Notes: a model not told the origin generated them from the sequence alone. 64,000 nucleotides of DNA from Paenibacillus polymyxa (GCF_015710975.1 NZ_CP049783.1:1367501-1431500), one strand, 5' to 3'; shown: positions 27,080 to 36,974, counted from the first letter of the stretch. Numbers and translations are program-made.

Positions 27080-27130
27080 CATCAGCCCGATCCACATCTG
27101 CCCTAGCAGACTGTGTGAATCGGGCTGATT
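27080..27130 (+). terminator. Hairpin after pdaA
   Basis: ATCAGCCCGAT pairs with ATCGGGCTGAT, with further pairing of CACA and TGTG inside. The following T run is weak. Confidence 0.6.
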
Positions 27131-27209
27131 AGTTTACGAATAAGAAAGGTCATTGATATAATGACGTAAGAAACGATTTGGATAGCACTTTTTTGGAGGT
27201 ACATATATT

Positions 27210-27977
27210 ATGCACTTTGTATTTGATTTGGATGGGACGATCTGCTTTAAGGGGCAGTGTGTGTCGGATAAGATCGCAGGCTGTTTGGAACAATTGACTC
27301 AAGCGGGACATGAAGTCATTTTTGCCTCGGCACGACCAATCCGCGACATGCTGCCCGTACTTCCTGAACGCTTTCACAACTACACCCTGATTGGTGGTAA
27401 CGGCTCAATGATCTCCCAAAAAGGCAGTGTAAAATACGTAGAGTCCTTTCTTCCGGAAGTAAAGAATGCTCTACTCACACTGCTAGAGGAGCACCAAGCC
27501 ACCTACCTGATTGACAGTGAGTGGGATTATGCATATACAGGCGCAGTTGATCATCCCATACTCAACAATGTGGATGTTAGCAAGTTGGCGCAAAAGCTGC
27601 CTTTGGCGTCCCTGAAATCTATTGTAAAAATACTCATTTTAACTGCTGACGATATGGAAGGCTTGGCTGCTAAGCTTCTACCGCTGGGTGTGGTCATTCA
27701 TCAACACCGCAATGAACAGGTACTGGACATTAGCCCACAGAATATCCATAAATGGAACGCGCTTCAGAAGCTAGGTGTGCAGCCTCGTCAATTTATCGCT
27801 TTTGGTAATGATGCGAATGATATTCCAATGTTCAAAGAGGCACACCATGCCGTCATGATTCACCATCATGCTGAACTGGCTGCCTACGCGACTGAATCTA
27901 TTCCTAATGAGGGAGAAAATCAAGAAGAACGGATTATCGCCAAAATACGCGAATTGGCTGAAACAGTAACTGTGTAG
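27210..27977 (+). CDS. HAD-superfamily Cof-type phosphatase
   Basis: A cytoplasmic hydrolase of 255 residues. HAD motif I is FDLDGTI (nucleophile Asp7, acid Asp9), motif II SAR near residue 51, a Lys near residue 180, and motif IV GNDANDIPMF (about 200-209). A C2B-type cap lies between. Such enzymes dephosphorylate sugar phosphates, pyridoxal phosphate or flavin mononucleotide with low specificity; the substrate cannot be told. TTGGAGG precedes the ATG. It is a single gene between two hairpins. Confidence 0.87.
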   Translation: MHFVFDLDGTICFKGQCVSDKIAGCLEQLTQAGHEVIFASARPIRDMLPVLPERFHNYTLIGGNGSMISQKGSVKYVESFLPEVKNALLTLLEEHQATYLIDSEWDYAYTGAVDHPILNNVDVSKLAQKLPLASLKSIVKILILTADDMEGLAAKLLPLGVVIHQHRNEQVLDISPQNIHKWNALQKLGVQPRQFIAFGNDANDIPMFKEAHHAVMIHHHAELAAYATESIPNEGENQEERIIAKIRELAETVTV

Positions 27978-27990
27978 TCCAACGCTAAGG

Positions 27991-28020
27991 AAGGGGAGGC
28001 TTCTCTATGAGCCTCCCCTT
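27991..28020. terminator. Bidirectional terminator
   Basis: AAGGGGAGGCT and AGCCTCCCCTT pair around an eight-base loop, followed by CTTTTT. It serves the HAD gene and the convergent alpha-glucosidase gene. Confidence 0.88.
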
Positions 28021-28049
28021 CTTTTTATCATCTTAAGGATAACGAACAT

Positions 28050-29750
28050 TTATTTTAAGGTTAACTTATACACTCTAGCTTCATAAGGGCGCAGCTTCAA
28101 AGCGTGCAAATTTTCTCCTTTTACCGGTTCATAGTTGGAGAGAAGCAGCTCCGCCTTGGCGATAGGAAACTCCTCACCGTCGGGCCAGTGGAACACTGGA
28201 TCACGGTCAAAAAAATTCAGAATGACTAGCAAACGCTCTTGTCCCAGCATGCGCGCAAATACATACAGTTCTGTATCAAGTGGCAACAACAGCTTGTATT
28301 CGCCATAGACTATGACCTCATGTTGTTTGCGCAGAGCAATCAACTTGCGATAATAGTGATAAATCGAGTTCGGATTATTTCTTTCCGCCTCTGCATTAAT
28401 GTGCTTGTAGTTATCATTAATTTTCATCCACGGCTCTCCATCGGTAAATCCGGCTGCAGGTCCGGCATTCCACTGCATGGGAGTGCGTGCATTATCCCGA
28501 CTTTTTCGCCAGATCGCGGCCATAATCTGCTCCTCCGGCTCACCGATCTTTCGTTGCTGCTCATAATAATTCAATGTTTCTACGTCCCGGTAATCATCAA
28601 TCGAAGGGAAGGCAATATTCGTCATCCCAATCTCTTCACCCTGATAAATATAAGGCGTGCCCTCAAGCATATGTGTGAAGGTTGCCAGCATTTTGGCGGA
28701 TTCCACACGGTACTGGCCATCATTCGCAAAACGCGAGAGAGCCCGCGGTTGATCGTGATTGTTCAGATAATTGGCATTCCATCCTTCCTGATGAAGCACC
28801 GTCTGCCAACTACTCATTATTTTTTTCAGTTCCACCAGCGTCCACGACTTGTACTTCCATTTTTCCGTTCCTAACCCTTGGGCATCAATAAACATGTGTT
28901 CAAACTGAAACACCATATTCAGCTCATGCCGCTGATCTCCCACATAATCCAGTGCCTGCTCTGGCCCTAAACCGGACGTTTCACCAACCGTCATTAAGGG
29001 ATAACGCTCCAGTACCTTTTCGTTCAGCATCCGTAGAAGTACATGTACTTGTTCAAGGTTGGAAAAGAGCTGATAGGCACGCACCAAGGTTTGTTTGTCA
29101 GGATTATGCGCATCCGGCAGTCCTTCGGCTTTGACAATATGGGCAATGGCGTCAAAGCGGAAGCCATCGACTCCCTTTTTTAACCACCATTCCACCATAC
29201 GATAGAGTTCACCCACCATCTCTTCATTTTCCCAGTTCAGATCCGGCTGATGCTCGGAATATAGATGCATGTAATATTCGTCTGTAAGCTTGTCATATTT
29301 CCATACAGAACCGGAGAAATACGATTCCCAGTTGTTCGGATATCCGCCATTTTTGCCTGTTCGCCATATGTAGTAGTCCCGCTTCGGATTATCCTTGGAC
29401 GAGCGTGACTCCGTGAACCACGGGTGCTCATCCGACGTATGGTTTAATACCAAATCCATCATAATTTTGATACCTCGTTCATGCGCCTGATGAAGGAGTT
29501 CATCAAAATCCTCCATCGTTCCAAACTCATCCATAATGGCATAATAATCGCTAATATCATATCCGTTATCGTGATTGGGCGACTTATATATCGGGCAAAT
29601 CCAGATCACATCAATACCCAGCTCAGACAGATAATCCAGCCGAGACAAAATGCCGCGCAGGTCCCCTTTTCCGTCTCCGTCAGAATCCTGAAAACTGATC
29701 GGGTATATCTGATAAACAACAGCTTCCTTCCACCATATTTTTTTAGGCAT
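28050..29750 (-). CDS. Alpha-glucosidase / oligo-1,6-glucosidase (GH13_31)
   Basis: A cytoplasmic glycosidase of 566 residues, the usual length of MalL/TreA-like enzymes. GH13 regions are MDLVLNHTS (98-106), GFRFDAIAH with nucleophile Asp200, VGETSG with acid/base Glu257, and NNHDQPR with Asp333. It should release glucose from the non-reducing end of maltose-, isomaltose- or sucrose-type oligosaccharides. The loop DAIAHIVKAEGLPDAHNPD differs from classical MalL and TreA, so substrate preference is open. CAGGAGGG precedes the ATG. It stands alone, without PTS or ABC sugar transport genes beside it. Confidence 0.86.
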   Translation of the reverse strand: MPKKIWWKEAVVYQIYPISFQDSDGDGKGDLRGILSRLDYLSELGIDVIWICPIYKSPNHDNGYDISDYYAIMDEFGTMEDFDELLHQAHERGIKIMMDLVLNHTSDEHPWFTESRSSKDNPKRDYYIWRTGKNGGYPNNWESYFSGSVWKYDKLTDEYYMHLYSEHQPDLNWENEEMVGELYRMVEWWLKKGVDGFRFDAIAHIVKAEGLPDAHNPDKQTLVRAYQLFSNLEQVHVLLRMLNEKVLERYPLMTVGETSGLGPEQALDYVGDQRHELNMVFQFEHMFIDAQGLGTEKWKYKSWTLVELKKIMSSWQTVLHQEGWNANYLNNHDQPRALSRFANDGQYRVESAKMLATFTHMLEGTPYIYQGEEIGMTNIAFPSIDDYRDVETLNYYEQQRKIGEPEEQIMAAIWRKSRDNARTPMQWNAGPAAGFTDGEPWMKINDNYKHINAEAERNNPNSIYHYYRKLIALRKQHEVIVYGEYKLLLPLDTELYVFARMLGQERLLVILNFFDRDPVFHWPDGEEFPIAKAELLLSNYEPVKGENLHALKLRPYEARVYKLTLK

Positions 29751-30021
29751 GTTTCCCTCCTGTATCTTCTCTGTACATCCAATAGCTTATGCTCTTAACA
29801 TACACGCAATACCTGTATGCGAATCGTCGGTGCAGGGAAATGAGGGACTTGTAAGCTTGCTTAGGTACACAAGCAGAGCTGCTATAGCCTACGATATGTT
29901 TTTTTAATTTTTTTTTTGAAAAACAGGTTGTATACATGGACTTGGCGTTACCTATATTTATGAACTACCCATATACTTGAACCAAAAGCGGTGCCATTCT
30001 TGAATTTAGGGAGGAATTGAT

Positions 30022-31113
30022 ATGAACTTTCGGCCCAAGGAGCCAAAGGATTTAATTGTGGAGTCAGCTGTGATCCCGCCCAACATCCATGTGGATGTGG
30101 AGTCAGCCACTGAGGGGGGAACACGCCGCCTGATGCTTAGTGATAACCCGGAGACGCTTACCCACGTGACGGTACCTACCGAGCAAGCCACTTTGTGGCA
30201 TGATGTGGTTCGCACCACCACCCGGACAGTCAAGCACCGGATTTTCGGCTGGCATTATAACAAAATCGACAGCCCTGTTAAACTGGGCATCACCATAGAG
30301 AATAAAAGCACGGCCCGCCTGGAAGTACGCCATATTGAACGTGCCCTGGAGATTGTACCTGAGGATGGCAACTGGATTATTGATGTTGGGCAGTCTATTG
30401 CCAAAAGCTGTTTGGCGGGTACGATGAAACGTCTGAAGCCAGTAGACCGTCACAAATTTGGCAGAGGCACCGCCTTGCTGGAGGAATTTGAGCTACCCGA
30501 AGGATCACTGGCCGGATTCGTCTATGACCTCACGGTAGAATATGCCGAAGGCCACGGTACGCTGGACTATGTGATTCGCACCGTAGTCAGCAAAGATACG
30601 CAGACTGATCTGCGCGAGATTCATGAGGATGCGCTCCCCCCTGTACCCCCGCCACAGGCGCATCCACGGGGCGTATGGTCCTTTTCTGAAACAAATGCGC
30701 GTATGCCGGAGTATGTAGTAGGGCAAAGCGCCAACTACCGAGCATGTGCCACTAAGAAGCTGAACGGCGAAACTCCTGCAGATCTTCTGTTTACAGGGGA
30801 ACGCAGCGAGCTGGGGCCTGCGCTTGATAATCGCGGACAATTCGGAACAATATATAACGCAACCATTCCTATCGTTAATCACAGTAGTGAGGTACGTACC
30901 GTACGAATCTACGCTAATCCACGTGGAGGTGCATTCGCCGGGTCTGTACGCGTAGATGGTCATGTATACGGTATCCCCTTGCTACAAGATAATACCAAGG
31001 TATGCCGACTGACTGACATCCGCGTCCCGTCTGGCCAGTCGAGCTATTCTCTTAGCTTCATGGTTGCAGGTAGCGCGACTACTCCGCTGGGTTTATACGT
31101 GATCACACTATAA
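30022..31113 (+). CDS. Uncharacterised beta-rich protein (363 aa)
   Basis: I do not recognise a family. The protein has no signal peptide, no membrane segment and no Cys cluster (three Cys in all). Alternating hydrophobic pattern and many Val/Thr suggest beta sandwiches: residues about 60-205 and 255-363 (starting TIYNATIPIVNHSSEVRTVR) each look like one domain, joined by a Pro-rich hinge (ALPPVPPPQAHPRGVW, about 207-222). GGGAGGAATTGAT precedes the ATG. A terminator follows, and the flanking genes are on the other strand, so it is a single-gene unit. Confidence 0.72.
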   Translation: MNFRPKEPKDLIVESAVIPPNIHVDVESATEGGTRRLMLSDNPETLTHVTVPTEQATLWHDVVRTTTRTVKHRIFGWHYNKIDSPVKLGITIENKSTARLEVRHIERALEIVPEDGNWIIDVGQSIAKSCLAGTMKRLKPVDRHKFGRGTALLEEFELPEGSLAGFVYDLTVEYAEGHGTLDYVIRTVVSKDTQTDLREIHEDALPPVPPPQAHPRGVWSFSETNARMPEYVVGQSANYRACATKKLNGETPADLLFTGERSELGPALDNRGQFGTIYNATIPIVNHSSEVRTVRIYANPRGGAFAGSVRVDGHVYGIPLLQDNTKVCRLTDIRVPSGQSSYSLSFMVAGSATTPLGLYVITL

Positions 31114-31195
31114 TCGTAATAACATTAGATGGACACATGGGTCGCCTCAATAGTGCAAAGAATATAATTAAGATGTAGTTGTTCTAAAAAAATCA

Positions 31196-31229
31196 AATAA
31201 CCCGGTGACCATAGATCATCGGGTTATTT
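31196..31229. terminator. Bidirectional terminator
   Basis: AATAACCCGGTGA and TCATCGGGTTATT pair with one mismatch, with A- and T-rich flanks. It separates the orphan gene from the convergent EAL gene. Confidence 0.82.
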
Positions 31230-31263
31230 GTGTCGATTTCTTTATAGAATACGCTATTTCAGA

Positions 31264-32325
31264 TTACACTACTCTACTAAGTATAAAATTGGATGGTGGA
31301 GTAGGCTCCGGCTTACCAAACAAATAACCCTGAGCTAGCGACACACCTGCATCACGACAAAATTCAAAATCCTCCATTTGCTCTACACCTTCAGCCAACA
31401 CCTGACCACCAAAACGAAAAGCGGATTCCACTATCCCAGTAATTTGGCGTTTTTGATCACTGTTACTGTGACAGCCATCAATTATACTGCGGTCAATTTT
31501 AACATAATCGGGCTGGAGGCAATTCATAAGCTCTGTCGTAGAATAACCTGCCCCTACATCGTCCAGTGCCACCGAAACTCCCCGTGTACGATATTGTTCA
31601 AAGATTTGATGCAAAAAATTCAGGTCGTCTATTTCTTCCGTCTCTACGACCTCAAACACAAAATCCTCCGTATTCATGGATAGCCGATCAATTGTCTCAA
31701 AGGTATGATTCAAGCAATAAGCCGGATTATAAATAGTTGAAGGGAGAAAATTAATAAATCGTTTAATTCCCGTCGGAAGGCATGTCGCACTTTTTTCAAT
31801 GGCGGAAATACGAGCCGAGCGATCCAAATGAGCATGCAAGCCAGCTTCACGAGCAACTTCAAACAATCGGAAAGGCTGAAAAGACTTATCGGGCTGTGAT
31901 GGACGCAGCAAAAACTCAAAGCCTATGATATTCAGCTTGTAGTCAACAATAGGTTGCATATGGCTGGTAAAGTTTTGATTCTTAATAATACTCACCAGAT
32001 CCGGATGTTGCAGTCGAGCTTGCAATTGACTAAATAAAAGCCAGTCCTCAAATCCCTCAACATGTTGCAAACCAGTCACCACAACTTGCATTCGGTCCAA
32101 GCACTCCTGCGGCAGACGAGCCAGTCCGTTAACCAACTGTTCCAACTGTGAACGGCTGTCGTAGCGAAACACGATGTTATCCTCACACCAATGTTCTGGT
32201 TTCATTTGTTCCGATAGCATACCCAAGCCCTCTAATGCTGGAGTAAGCGACACCCTAGAATGCCTAATTTTCAGCAATCCTTGATCCTTAATAGGTAATA
32301 TGATGCTGCAATTGCTGCAAGTCAT
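31264..32325 (-). CDS. EAL-domain cyclic-di-GMP phosphodiesterase
   Basis: 353 residues, soluble. The N-terminal 100 residues hold a CSNC motif (residues 3-6) and an uncharacterised region. The EAL domain (about 112-350) keeps the residues needed for hydrolysis: Glu in FEFLLRP (the signature EAL reads EFL), Asn in FINFLP, Glu in FEVVETEEI, Asp-Asp in ALDDVGAGYS, Lys in VKIDRSII, Glu in LAEGVEQ and Gln in AQGYLFGKP. It should cleave c-di-GMP to pGpG and so oppose GGDEF enzymes. An ideal AGGAGG lies six bases before the ATG. A c-di-GMP riboswitch occurs in the same window at 57784-57862. Confidence 0.88.
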   Translation of the reverse strand: MTCSNCSIILPIKDQGLLKIRHSRVSLTPALEGLGMLSEQMKPEHWCEDNIVFRYDSRSQLEQLVNGLARLPQECLDRMQVVVTGLQHVEGFEDWLLFSQLQARLQHPDLVSIIKNQNFTSHMQPIVDYKLNIIGFEFLLRPSQPDKSFQPFRLFEVAREAGLHAHLDRSARISAIEKSATCLPTGIKRFINFLPSTIYNPAYCLNHTFETIDRLSMNTEDFVFEVVETEEIDDLNFLHQIFEQYRTRGVSVALDDVGAGYSTTELMNCLQPDYVKIDRSIIDGCHSNSDQKRQITGIVESAFRFGGQVLAEGVEQMEDFEFCRDAGVSLAQGYLFGKPEPTPPSNFILSRVV

Positions 32326-32527
32326 AATGGTCCTCCTCGGAACAATTTCCCGGTTTTTTCACCATTATATCACAAACAATTAGAACAAAAGTACTATATA
32401 ATTACGTGTTTTGACAAAAAATAAGCTTATTCCGAACAACAACTTAGGACTTAAGTACATATTCGACAAAAACAAAGCCTTTTTTACACTCATAATAAAC
32501 ACGGTACTATTGTATTGGGCATCAAAA

Positions 32528-32566
32528 AAAGCAGCAAATCTCTTGTTTAAAGAGACTTACTGCTTC
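32528..32566 (-). terminator. Terminator of the nucleotidase gene
   Basis: AAGCAGCAAATCTCTT pairs with AAGAGACTTACTGCTT with minor mismatches. On the minus strand it is followed by a T run. Confidence 0.75.
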
Positions 32567-32599
32567 ATTCTGTTATGGAGTGGAGACTAAAATCCCAAG

Positions 32600-34702
32600 T
32601 TACTTGGACGCCTTTGGCTTCGTTGTTATAGCCGGTTTTGCAGCCGCAGGTTTAGTCGTTTTGACAGCTGGCTTCGCGGTTGCTTTCGCAGGTGCCGCAG
32701 CTTCCTTCACAGAGGTCGTTGCTGCACTAGGCTTAGCGCCAGCTTTCAAGCTGTATTTGGCAAACCCGTCTGCCGCGTTGCTCAAGTATGAAATTTGTTG
32801 ATTTCCGGCCAGCACGTCTTTGGCATCAGGAGAGGACTCAAAAGTAACCTTGGCCTGACCAAAAGGAGCAATAGACCAGTTGCCGTCCGCTGACGGGTTA
32901 ATCGTTCCGTTCGTACGGATATAATCAACAACGACTTGGCGACTTTCATCCGGTGCTGCCATCACAATTCGTTTGCCATCTGGGTTAGCCAGTTTGGAGG
33001 AGGAAGCACGATAGTTATTGGTCGCAACAATAAATTTCTGTGCAGGATCAATAGCCTTCCCATTGTATTGCAGATCCTTGATACGATGGGCTGAAGAATC
33101 AATAATAGTTCCCTTGGCATCATATCGTGCAGGCTGAGTTACATCAATCTGGTAATTCACACCGTCAATCACATCAAAATTGTAGGTTGGGAAATCTTTG
33201 TTGATCAGCGATTGTTCCTCAGTTTTGCTAGGATCAATGCGGTTGAACTGACCCGCAGACCACTCCAGCCACTCCTGAATTTCAGCACCAGTAACTTCTA
33301 CAGCATGAACCGTGTTCGGGTACACATACAGATCGGACACGTTTTTAATCGCTATTGTACCTTCAGGAATGTTGGTATAATACTCGGCACCGTTGCGACC
33401 ACCGGCTTTGAATGGAGCGCCTGCCGATAATACGGGGAGATTTTCGTATTCGGTTCCTTTAAGATGGTTTTGAACATACCATTTCTGTGCATTTGTCACA
33501 ATTTGAATGGACGGGTCATCCTGCACTAATGCAAAATAGCTGGTAATCGGTGCAGTCGTTGTTCCGACAGGTTGACGGATATAATCCAGCGTTCCTTGAT
33601 GCTCTCCTTTAATTGCATCAACCAGTTTAAAGTCAGGAATAAACTGCGCAGTCTGATTGGTGGTACTCACAACTGGACGTACTTGAGACTGAGAGTTGAT
33701 TACATTCCACTCACGGTTTTTCTTTTCCAGGCTCAGATCAATAATGCCCAGATCCTTGCCCCACGATGAAGCTTCTACTGCTGGTACGCCATTAATAGTT
33801 CCTTTATCCAAATCTACACCCTTCATATCTTTAAAATCTGAGCTTGGGAAAGATTTATGAGCATGCCCAAACAGAATCGCGTTAATCCCGTCTACCTTGC
33901 TCAAATATTTAACGGCATTTTCCATCATTGGCGTTTGCGGCACATCCTCATAGCCTGTATGTGCAAGCACAACAATAATGTCAGCCCCTTCTGTTTTCAT
34001 TTGCGGAATAAACTTTTTGGCTGTTTCCACAATATCCTTTGTAACGACCTTATCTTTCAAATTAGCTTCATCCCACTGCATAATTTGGGGGGTTACCAGA
34101 CCGATGACACCCACTCTGAGTGTATGCTCTTCGCCCTTCTCATCCATTACTGTTTTATCAAGAATCTGATAAGGGGTAAAATAATTTTTAGTAGCTTCGC
34201 CCCCTTTATCAACATAAACGTTCGCATTTACGTAAGGAAAGTCAGCGCCCTTGAGCGATTTGTCCAAAAAGTCGAGACCATAGTTGAATTCGTGGTTTCC
34301 CACAGTAGCCGCATCATAGCCCATCAAATTCATCATCTTGTAGACTGGATGGACGCCGCCTTCTTTCTCAAAGGTTTTGTTGCGGGCCATATAATCGCCT
34401 AATGGGTTGCCCTGCAGCAAATCACCGTTATCGAACAGCATACTGTTTCTTGTTTCACTACGTGCTTTCTGGATCAAACTAGCTGTACTAACCAAGCCAT
34501 ATTCGTTGGTTTCTTTGTCTGAATAGTAATCATAATTCATCAGTGCTCCATGAATATCCGTTGTTTCCATGATCCGCAAATTCACCGTAGCGCTATCGCG
34601 AGAGTCGCTAGCTGCCCAGGATGGAGCGGCTGAAAACACCAGTAGGCTACAAGCTACAACTGCTGCTGTAAACCCTTTAAACCAATTTTTACGAAATAAC
34701 AA
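32600..34702 (-). CDS. Secreted 2',3'-cyclic-nucleotide phosphodiesterase / 3'-nucleotidase
   Basis: An exported nucleotidase of 700 residues related to CpdB and YfkN. A signal peptide (about 1-30, ending APSWA) precedes a calcineurin-like metallophosphoesterase domain with METTDIHG (metal Asp/His), FDNGD, GNHEFNYG, VLAHTG and FGHAH motifs (about 45-350). A 5'-nucleotidase C-terminal domain follows (about 380-610). The last 45 residues are an Ala/Lys/Pro/Thr-rich basic tail that may hold the protein in the anionic wall. The start is TTG 34702, eight bases after GAGGAGGG. Role: scavenging phosphate and nucleosides from RNA breakdown products. Confidence 0.9.
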   Translation of the reverse strand: MLFRKNWFKGFTAAVVACSLLVFSAAPSWAASDSRDSATVNLRIMETTDIHGALMNYDYYSDKETNEYGLVSTASLIQKARSETRNSMLFDNGDLLQGNPLGDYMARNKTFEKEGGVHPVYKMMNLMGYDAATVGNHEFNYGLDFLDKSLKGADFPYVNANVYVDKGGEATKNYFTPYQILDKTVMDEKGEEHTLRVGVIGLVTPQIMQWDEANLKDKVVTKDIVETAKKFIPQMKTEGADIIVVLAHTGYEDVPQTPMMENAVKYLSKVDGINAILFGHAHKSFPSSDFKDMKGVDLDKGTINGVPAVEASSWGKDLGIIDLSLEKKNREWNVINSQSQVRPVVSTTNQTAQFIPDFKLVDAIKGEHQGTLDYIRQPVGTTTAPITSYFALVQDDPSIQIVTNAQKWYVQNHLKGTEYENLPVLSAGAPFKAGGRNGAEYYTNIPEGTIAIKNVSDLYVYPNTVHAVEVTGAEIQEWLEWSAGQFNRIDPSKTEEQSLINKDFPTYNFDVIDGVNYQIDVTQPARYDAKGTIIDSSAHRIKDLQYNGKAIDPAQKFIVATNNYRASSSKLANPDGKRIVMAAPDESRQVVVDYIRTNGTINPSADGNWSIAPFGQAKVTFESSPDAKDVLAGNQQISYLSNAADGFAKYSLKAGAKPSAATTSVKEAAAPAKATAKPAVKTTKPAAAKPAITTKPKASK

Positions 34703-34860
34703 AATATATCCCTCCTCATTAAGGTGTATGCCTCATATACATACTTTTGCACATATATGTAAGCTTTGAACCCACCATTCCTATTTTAATCCAACGCCAG
34801 ACAAAAGAGTAGTCATTTGCTTAAAATATTTATGAAAAAATAATTATTTCTCGTATAAAA

Positions 34861-34902
34861 AAAGCCAGTAAATCTCCTGAAAAAGTTGGAAATTTACTGG
34901 CT
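34861..34902. terminator. Hairpin terminator of the pyridoxamine-oxidase-like gene
   Basis: AAGCCAGTAAATCTCC and GGAAATTTACTGGCTT pair, with A-rich sequence on the left giving a T run on the minus strand. Confidence 0.82.
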
Positions 34903-34920
34903 TGTCCGTTTATATTGTTT

Positions 34921-35355
34921 CTATTTCGTCCACATCTGGCGCTCCGTTTGTTGACCCACGTACTCAATACGAGTTGGATTGACGTCTAAAATGACATAAT
35001 CGGGATCATCTGGTCCGGAAAACCATTTTTTCAGAGAATCATTCCACACTTGTTTGCGTAACCCCTCATCAGCTGTAATCTGGACGGTAGCCTCCACTTC
35101 CAAGACTTCCTTCGTGCCACCCACTTCATAGCCCAGCAGCAAATAAGCATTCGGATTGTCCTTTAGCTCATCCACTTTATGTGTTTTGCGATCCGTCGCC
35201 AGATGAATGTTCATTCCATCGTTAAAAAGGGCCATATAGCGTACTTTCGGTTTTCCGCCCTCTACCGTACCTAACGAGCAAAATTTGTTGTTATCCAAAG
35301 CCTTCACAATGGCTTGTTCCAGCTGACTGCGATCCAGTGTCTCCGTTTTACCCAC
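34921..35355 (-). CDS. General stress protein 26-type flavoprotein (pyridoxamine 5'-phosphate oxidase fold)
   Basis: 144 residues with the split beta-barrel of the PNPOx-like family (FCSLGTVEGGKPKVRYMAL, 25-43; NIHLATDRKTHKVDELKDNPNAYLLLGYE). It resembles B. subtilis YdaG (GSP26), a sigma-B-regulated stress protein thought to bind FMN. The start is GTG 35355, following AAAAAGGAG at a fairly long distance. The substrate is unknown. It stands alone, divergent from the thiamine operon. Confidence 0.82.
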   Translation of the reverse strand: MGKTETLDRSQLEQAIVKALDNNKFCSLGTVEGGKPKVRYMALFNDGMNIHLATDRKTHKVDELKDNPNAYLLLGYEVGGTKEVLEVEATVQITADEGLRKQVWNDSLKKWFSGPDDPDYVILDVNPTRIEYVGQQTERQMWTK

Positions 35356-35630
35356 AGTACAACAACTCCTTTTTACGAATTAGAATTCTATAGGGCTATG
35401 CCACTTGGCACCAGCTCTCCTAAACATACAGTGTAGCTGTTCTGAAAATAACATGACCGGAACAGATCTGAATGATTCATGTTCATTTTCAGATCGAAGC
35501 TCACAGTAAAAGTGTACCCTGTCGTTCGACAAATGAACCGTGAGCGCTTCCTCAAAGCTGGACAGACCCGCTTTCAAGGCATATAATCGTCGTAGTAAAC
35601 CCGAATAAACGAACCCATTAAACCATACAA

Positions 35631-35722
35631 TGCCAGGGGTGCTGGAATCGGCCGGCTGAGAGTGTGTCCCAAGACACTGACCCTTACAACCTGATCTGGG
35701 TAATGCCAGCGTAGGAATGCTT
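35631..35722 (+). promoter_or_regulatory. TPP riboswitch (THI element)
   Basis: The conserved parts of the thiamine pyrophosphate aptamer are present in order: CCAGGGGTGCT (35633-35643), GGCTGAGA (35654-35661), a variable stem with GTGTCC/AGACAC, then ACCCTTACAACCTGATCTGG (35680-35699) and GTAATGCCAGCGTAGGAA (35700-35717). A terminator hairpin lies 60 bases further on. High TPP should therefore stop transcription before thiY. Confidence 0.96.
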
Positions 35723-35781
35723 AAGCAAGATGTGCCTTTTATTAAAACAGGACATCCCTTACTTTGGTATATACAAGCGCA

Positions 35782-35814
35782 AGCGTCCCGGAATCTCGGG
35801 ACGCTTTTTTTTGT
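35782..35814 (+). terminator. Riboswitch-controlled terminator of the thi operon
   Basis: AGCGTCCCG and CGGGACGCT form a nine-pair stem with a five-base loop, followed by eight T residues. It lies between the TPP aptamer and thiY, the usual expression platform. Confidence 0.93.
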
Positions 35815-35930
35815 TGAAGATAAAGTTGTTGGAAAGATTGCTTCCGGCAGATGTGATTTTTGTGAAAATGGGGAATATAAACTGTCTGATTGGACGGATA
35901 ACGGGTAATTAAAAAGGAGAGAACACAACG

Positions 35931-36974
35931 ATGAAGCGCATGAAAATGTTAAGCCTGGGTCTGATCAGTCTGTGGCTCATGGCTATGACTCTGACCGCTT
36001 GCGGCGGCAATCCCCCTACATCTCAAAAGGAGGTTCCTGCTGCCGACACTTCAACGTCTACCTCGGCAAAGGGGCTCAAAGATGTTAAAGTCGTGCTCGA
36101 CTGGACACCCAATACGAATCACACGGGACTCTATGTCGCCAAGGACAAAGGATTTTACGAAAAAGCAGGCTTAAATGTCCAAATTGTTCAACCTGGTTCA
36201 GGGGGAGCCGACCAAATGGTTGCTTCGAATGCTGCACCTTTTGGTATCAGCTATCAAGAAGGCATCACTCAGGCTCGCATCCAAGGCGTACCGCTCGTAT
36301 CCATCGCTGCGGTGATTCAGCACAACACCTCTGGCTTCGCAGCTCCGGTAGACCGCGGAATTAAAAGCCCGAAAGATTTCGAGGGTAAAAGCTACGGTGG
36401 CTGGGGTTCTCCTGTAGAAGAAGCGGTCATGAAATCCATCATGGATTCAGACCAAGGTGATGTGAGCAAAGTGAAAATCGTCAATATGGGCAATGCAGAC
36501 TATTTTACAGCCGTGAAGCGGGATATTGACTTTGCCTGGATTTTCTACGCATGGACCGGGATTGAGGCCGAGCTTCGAGGCGAGCCCTTGGATATGCTGT
36601 ATGTAAAAGATTATTCCAAAAGTCTCGATTACTATACACCTGTAATTGTGAGTAATGAACAGACGATAAAAAATGATCCTGACCTAGTCAAAGCGTTCAT
36701 GGATGCTACCGCACAAGGCTATGAATACACTATCGCCCATCCAGAAGAAGCGGCGAATATCTTAACTAAAGCTGTGCCAGAGCTGGACAAAAAACTGGTA
36801 CTTGCTAGCCAAAAATGGCTAAGCCCGCGTTATCAAGACGATGCCACGCAATGGGGCTTACAAAAAGCAGAGGTATGGCAAAACTACTCGGATTGGATGT
36901 ATGAACGCAAGCTGCTCAGCAAATCTTTGGAAGTCGATAAGGCCTTCACAAACGACTTCTTGCCCAAGCGTTGA
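35931..36974 (+). CDS. thiY: Thiamine-pyrimidine precursor binding lipoprotein
   Basis: The extracellular binding subunit of a ThiXYZ ABC transporter that takes up thiamine pyrimidine precursors (formylaminopyrimidine or HMP in characterised relatives). 347 residues. A lipoprotein signal ends LTAC with the lipidated Cys24. The mature part is an NMT1/THI5-like solute-binding fold with the family start LDWTPNTNHTGLYVAKDKGF. AAAAAGGAGAG precedes the ATG. It is the first gene after the TPP riboswitch. Confidence 0.93.
   Translation: MKRMKMLSLGLISLWLMAMTLTACGGNPPTSQKEVPAADTSTSTSAKGLKDVKVVLDWTPNTNHTGLYVAKDKGFYEKAGLNVQIVQPGSGGADQMVASNAAPFGISYQEGITQARIQGVPLVSIAAVIQHNTSGFAAPVDRGIKSPKDFEGKSYGGWGSPVEEAVMKSIMDSDQGDVSKVKIVNMGNADYFTAVKRDIDFAWIFYAWTGIEAELRGEPLDMLYVKDYSKSLDYYTPVIVSNEQTIKNDPDLVKAFMDATAQGYEYTIAHPEEAANILTKAVPELDKKLVLASQKWLSPRYQDDATQWGLQKAEVWQNYSDWMYERKLLSKSLEVDKAFTNDFLPKR

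Noticed and set aside
35380..35928. Minus-strand open frame of 182 codons upstream of thiY
   Set aside because: It runs antisense through the TPP riboswitch and its terminator and has no family match. The last 70 codons look somewhat protein-like, but there is no start with a ribosome binding site.
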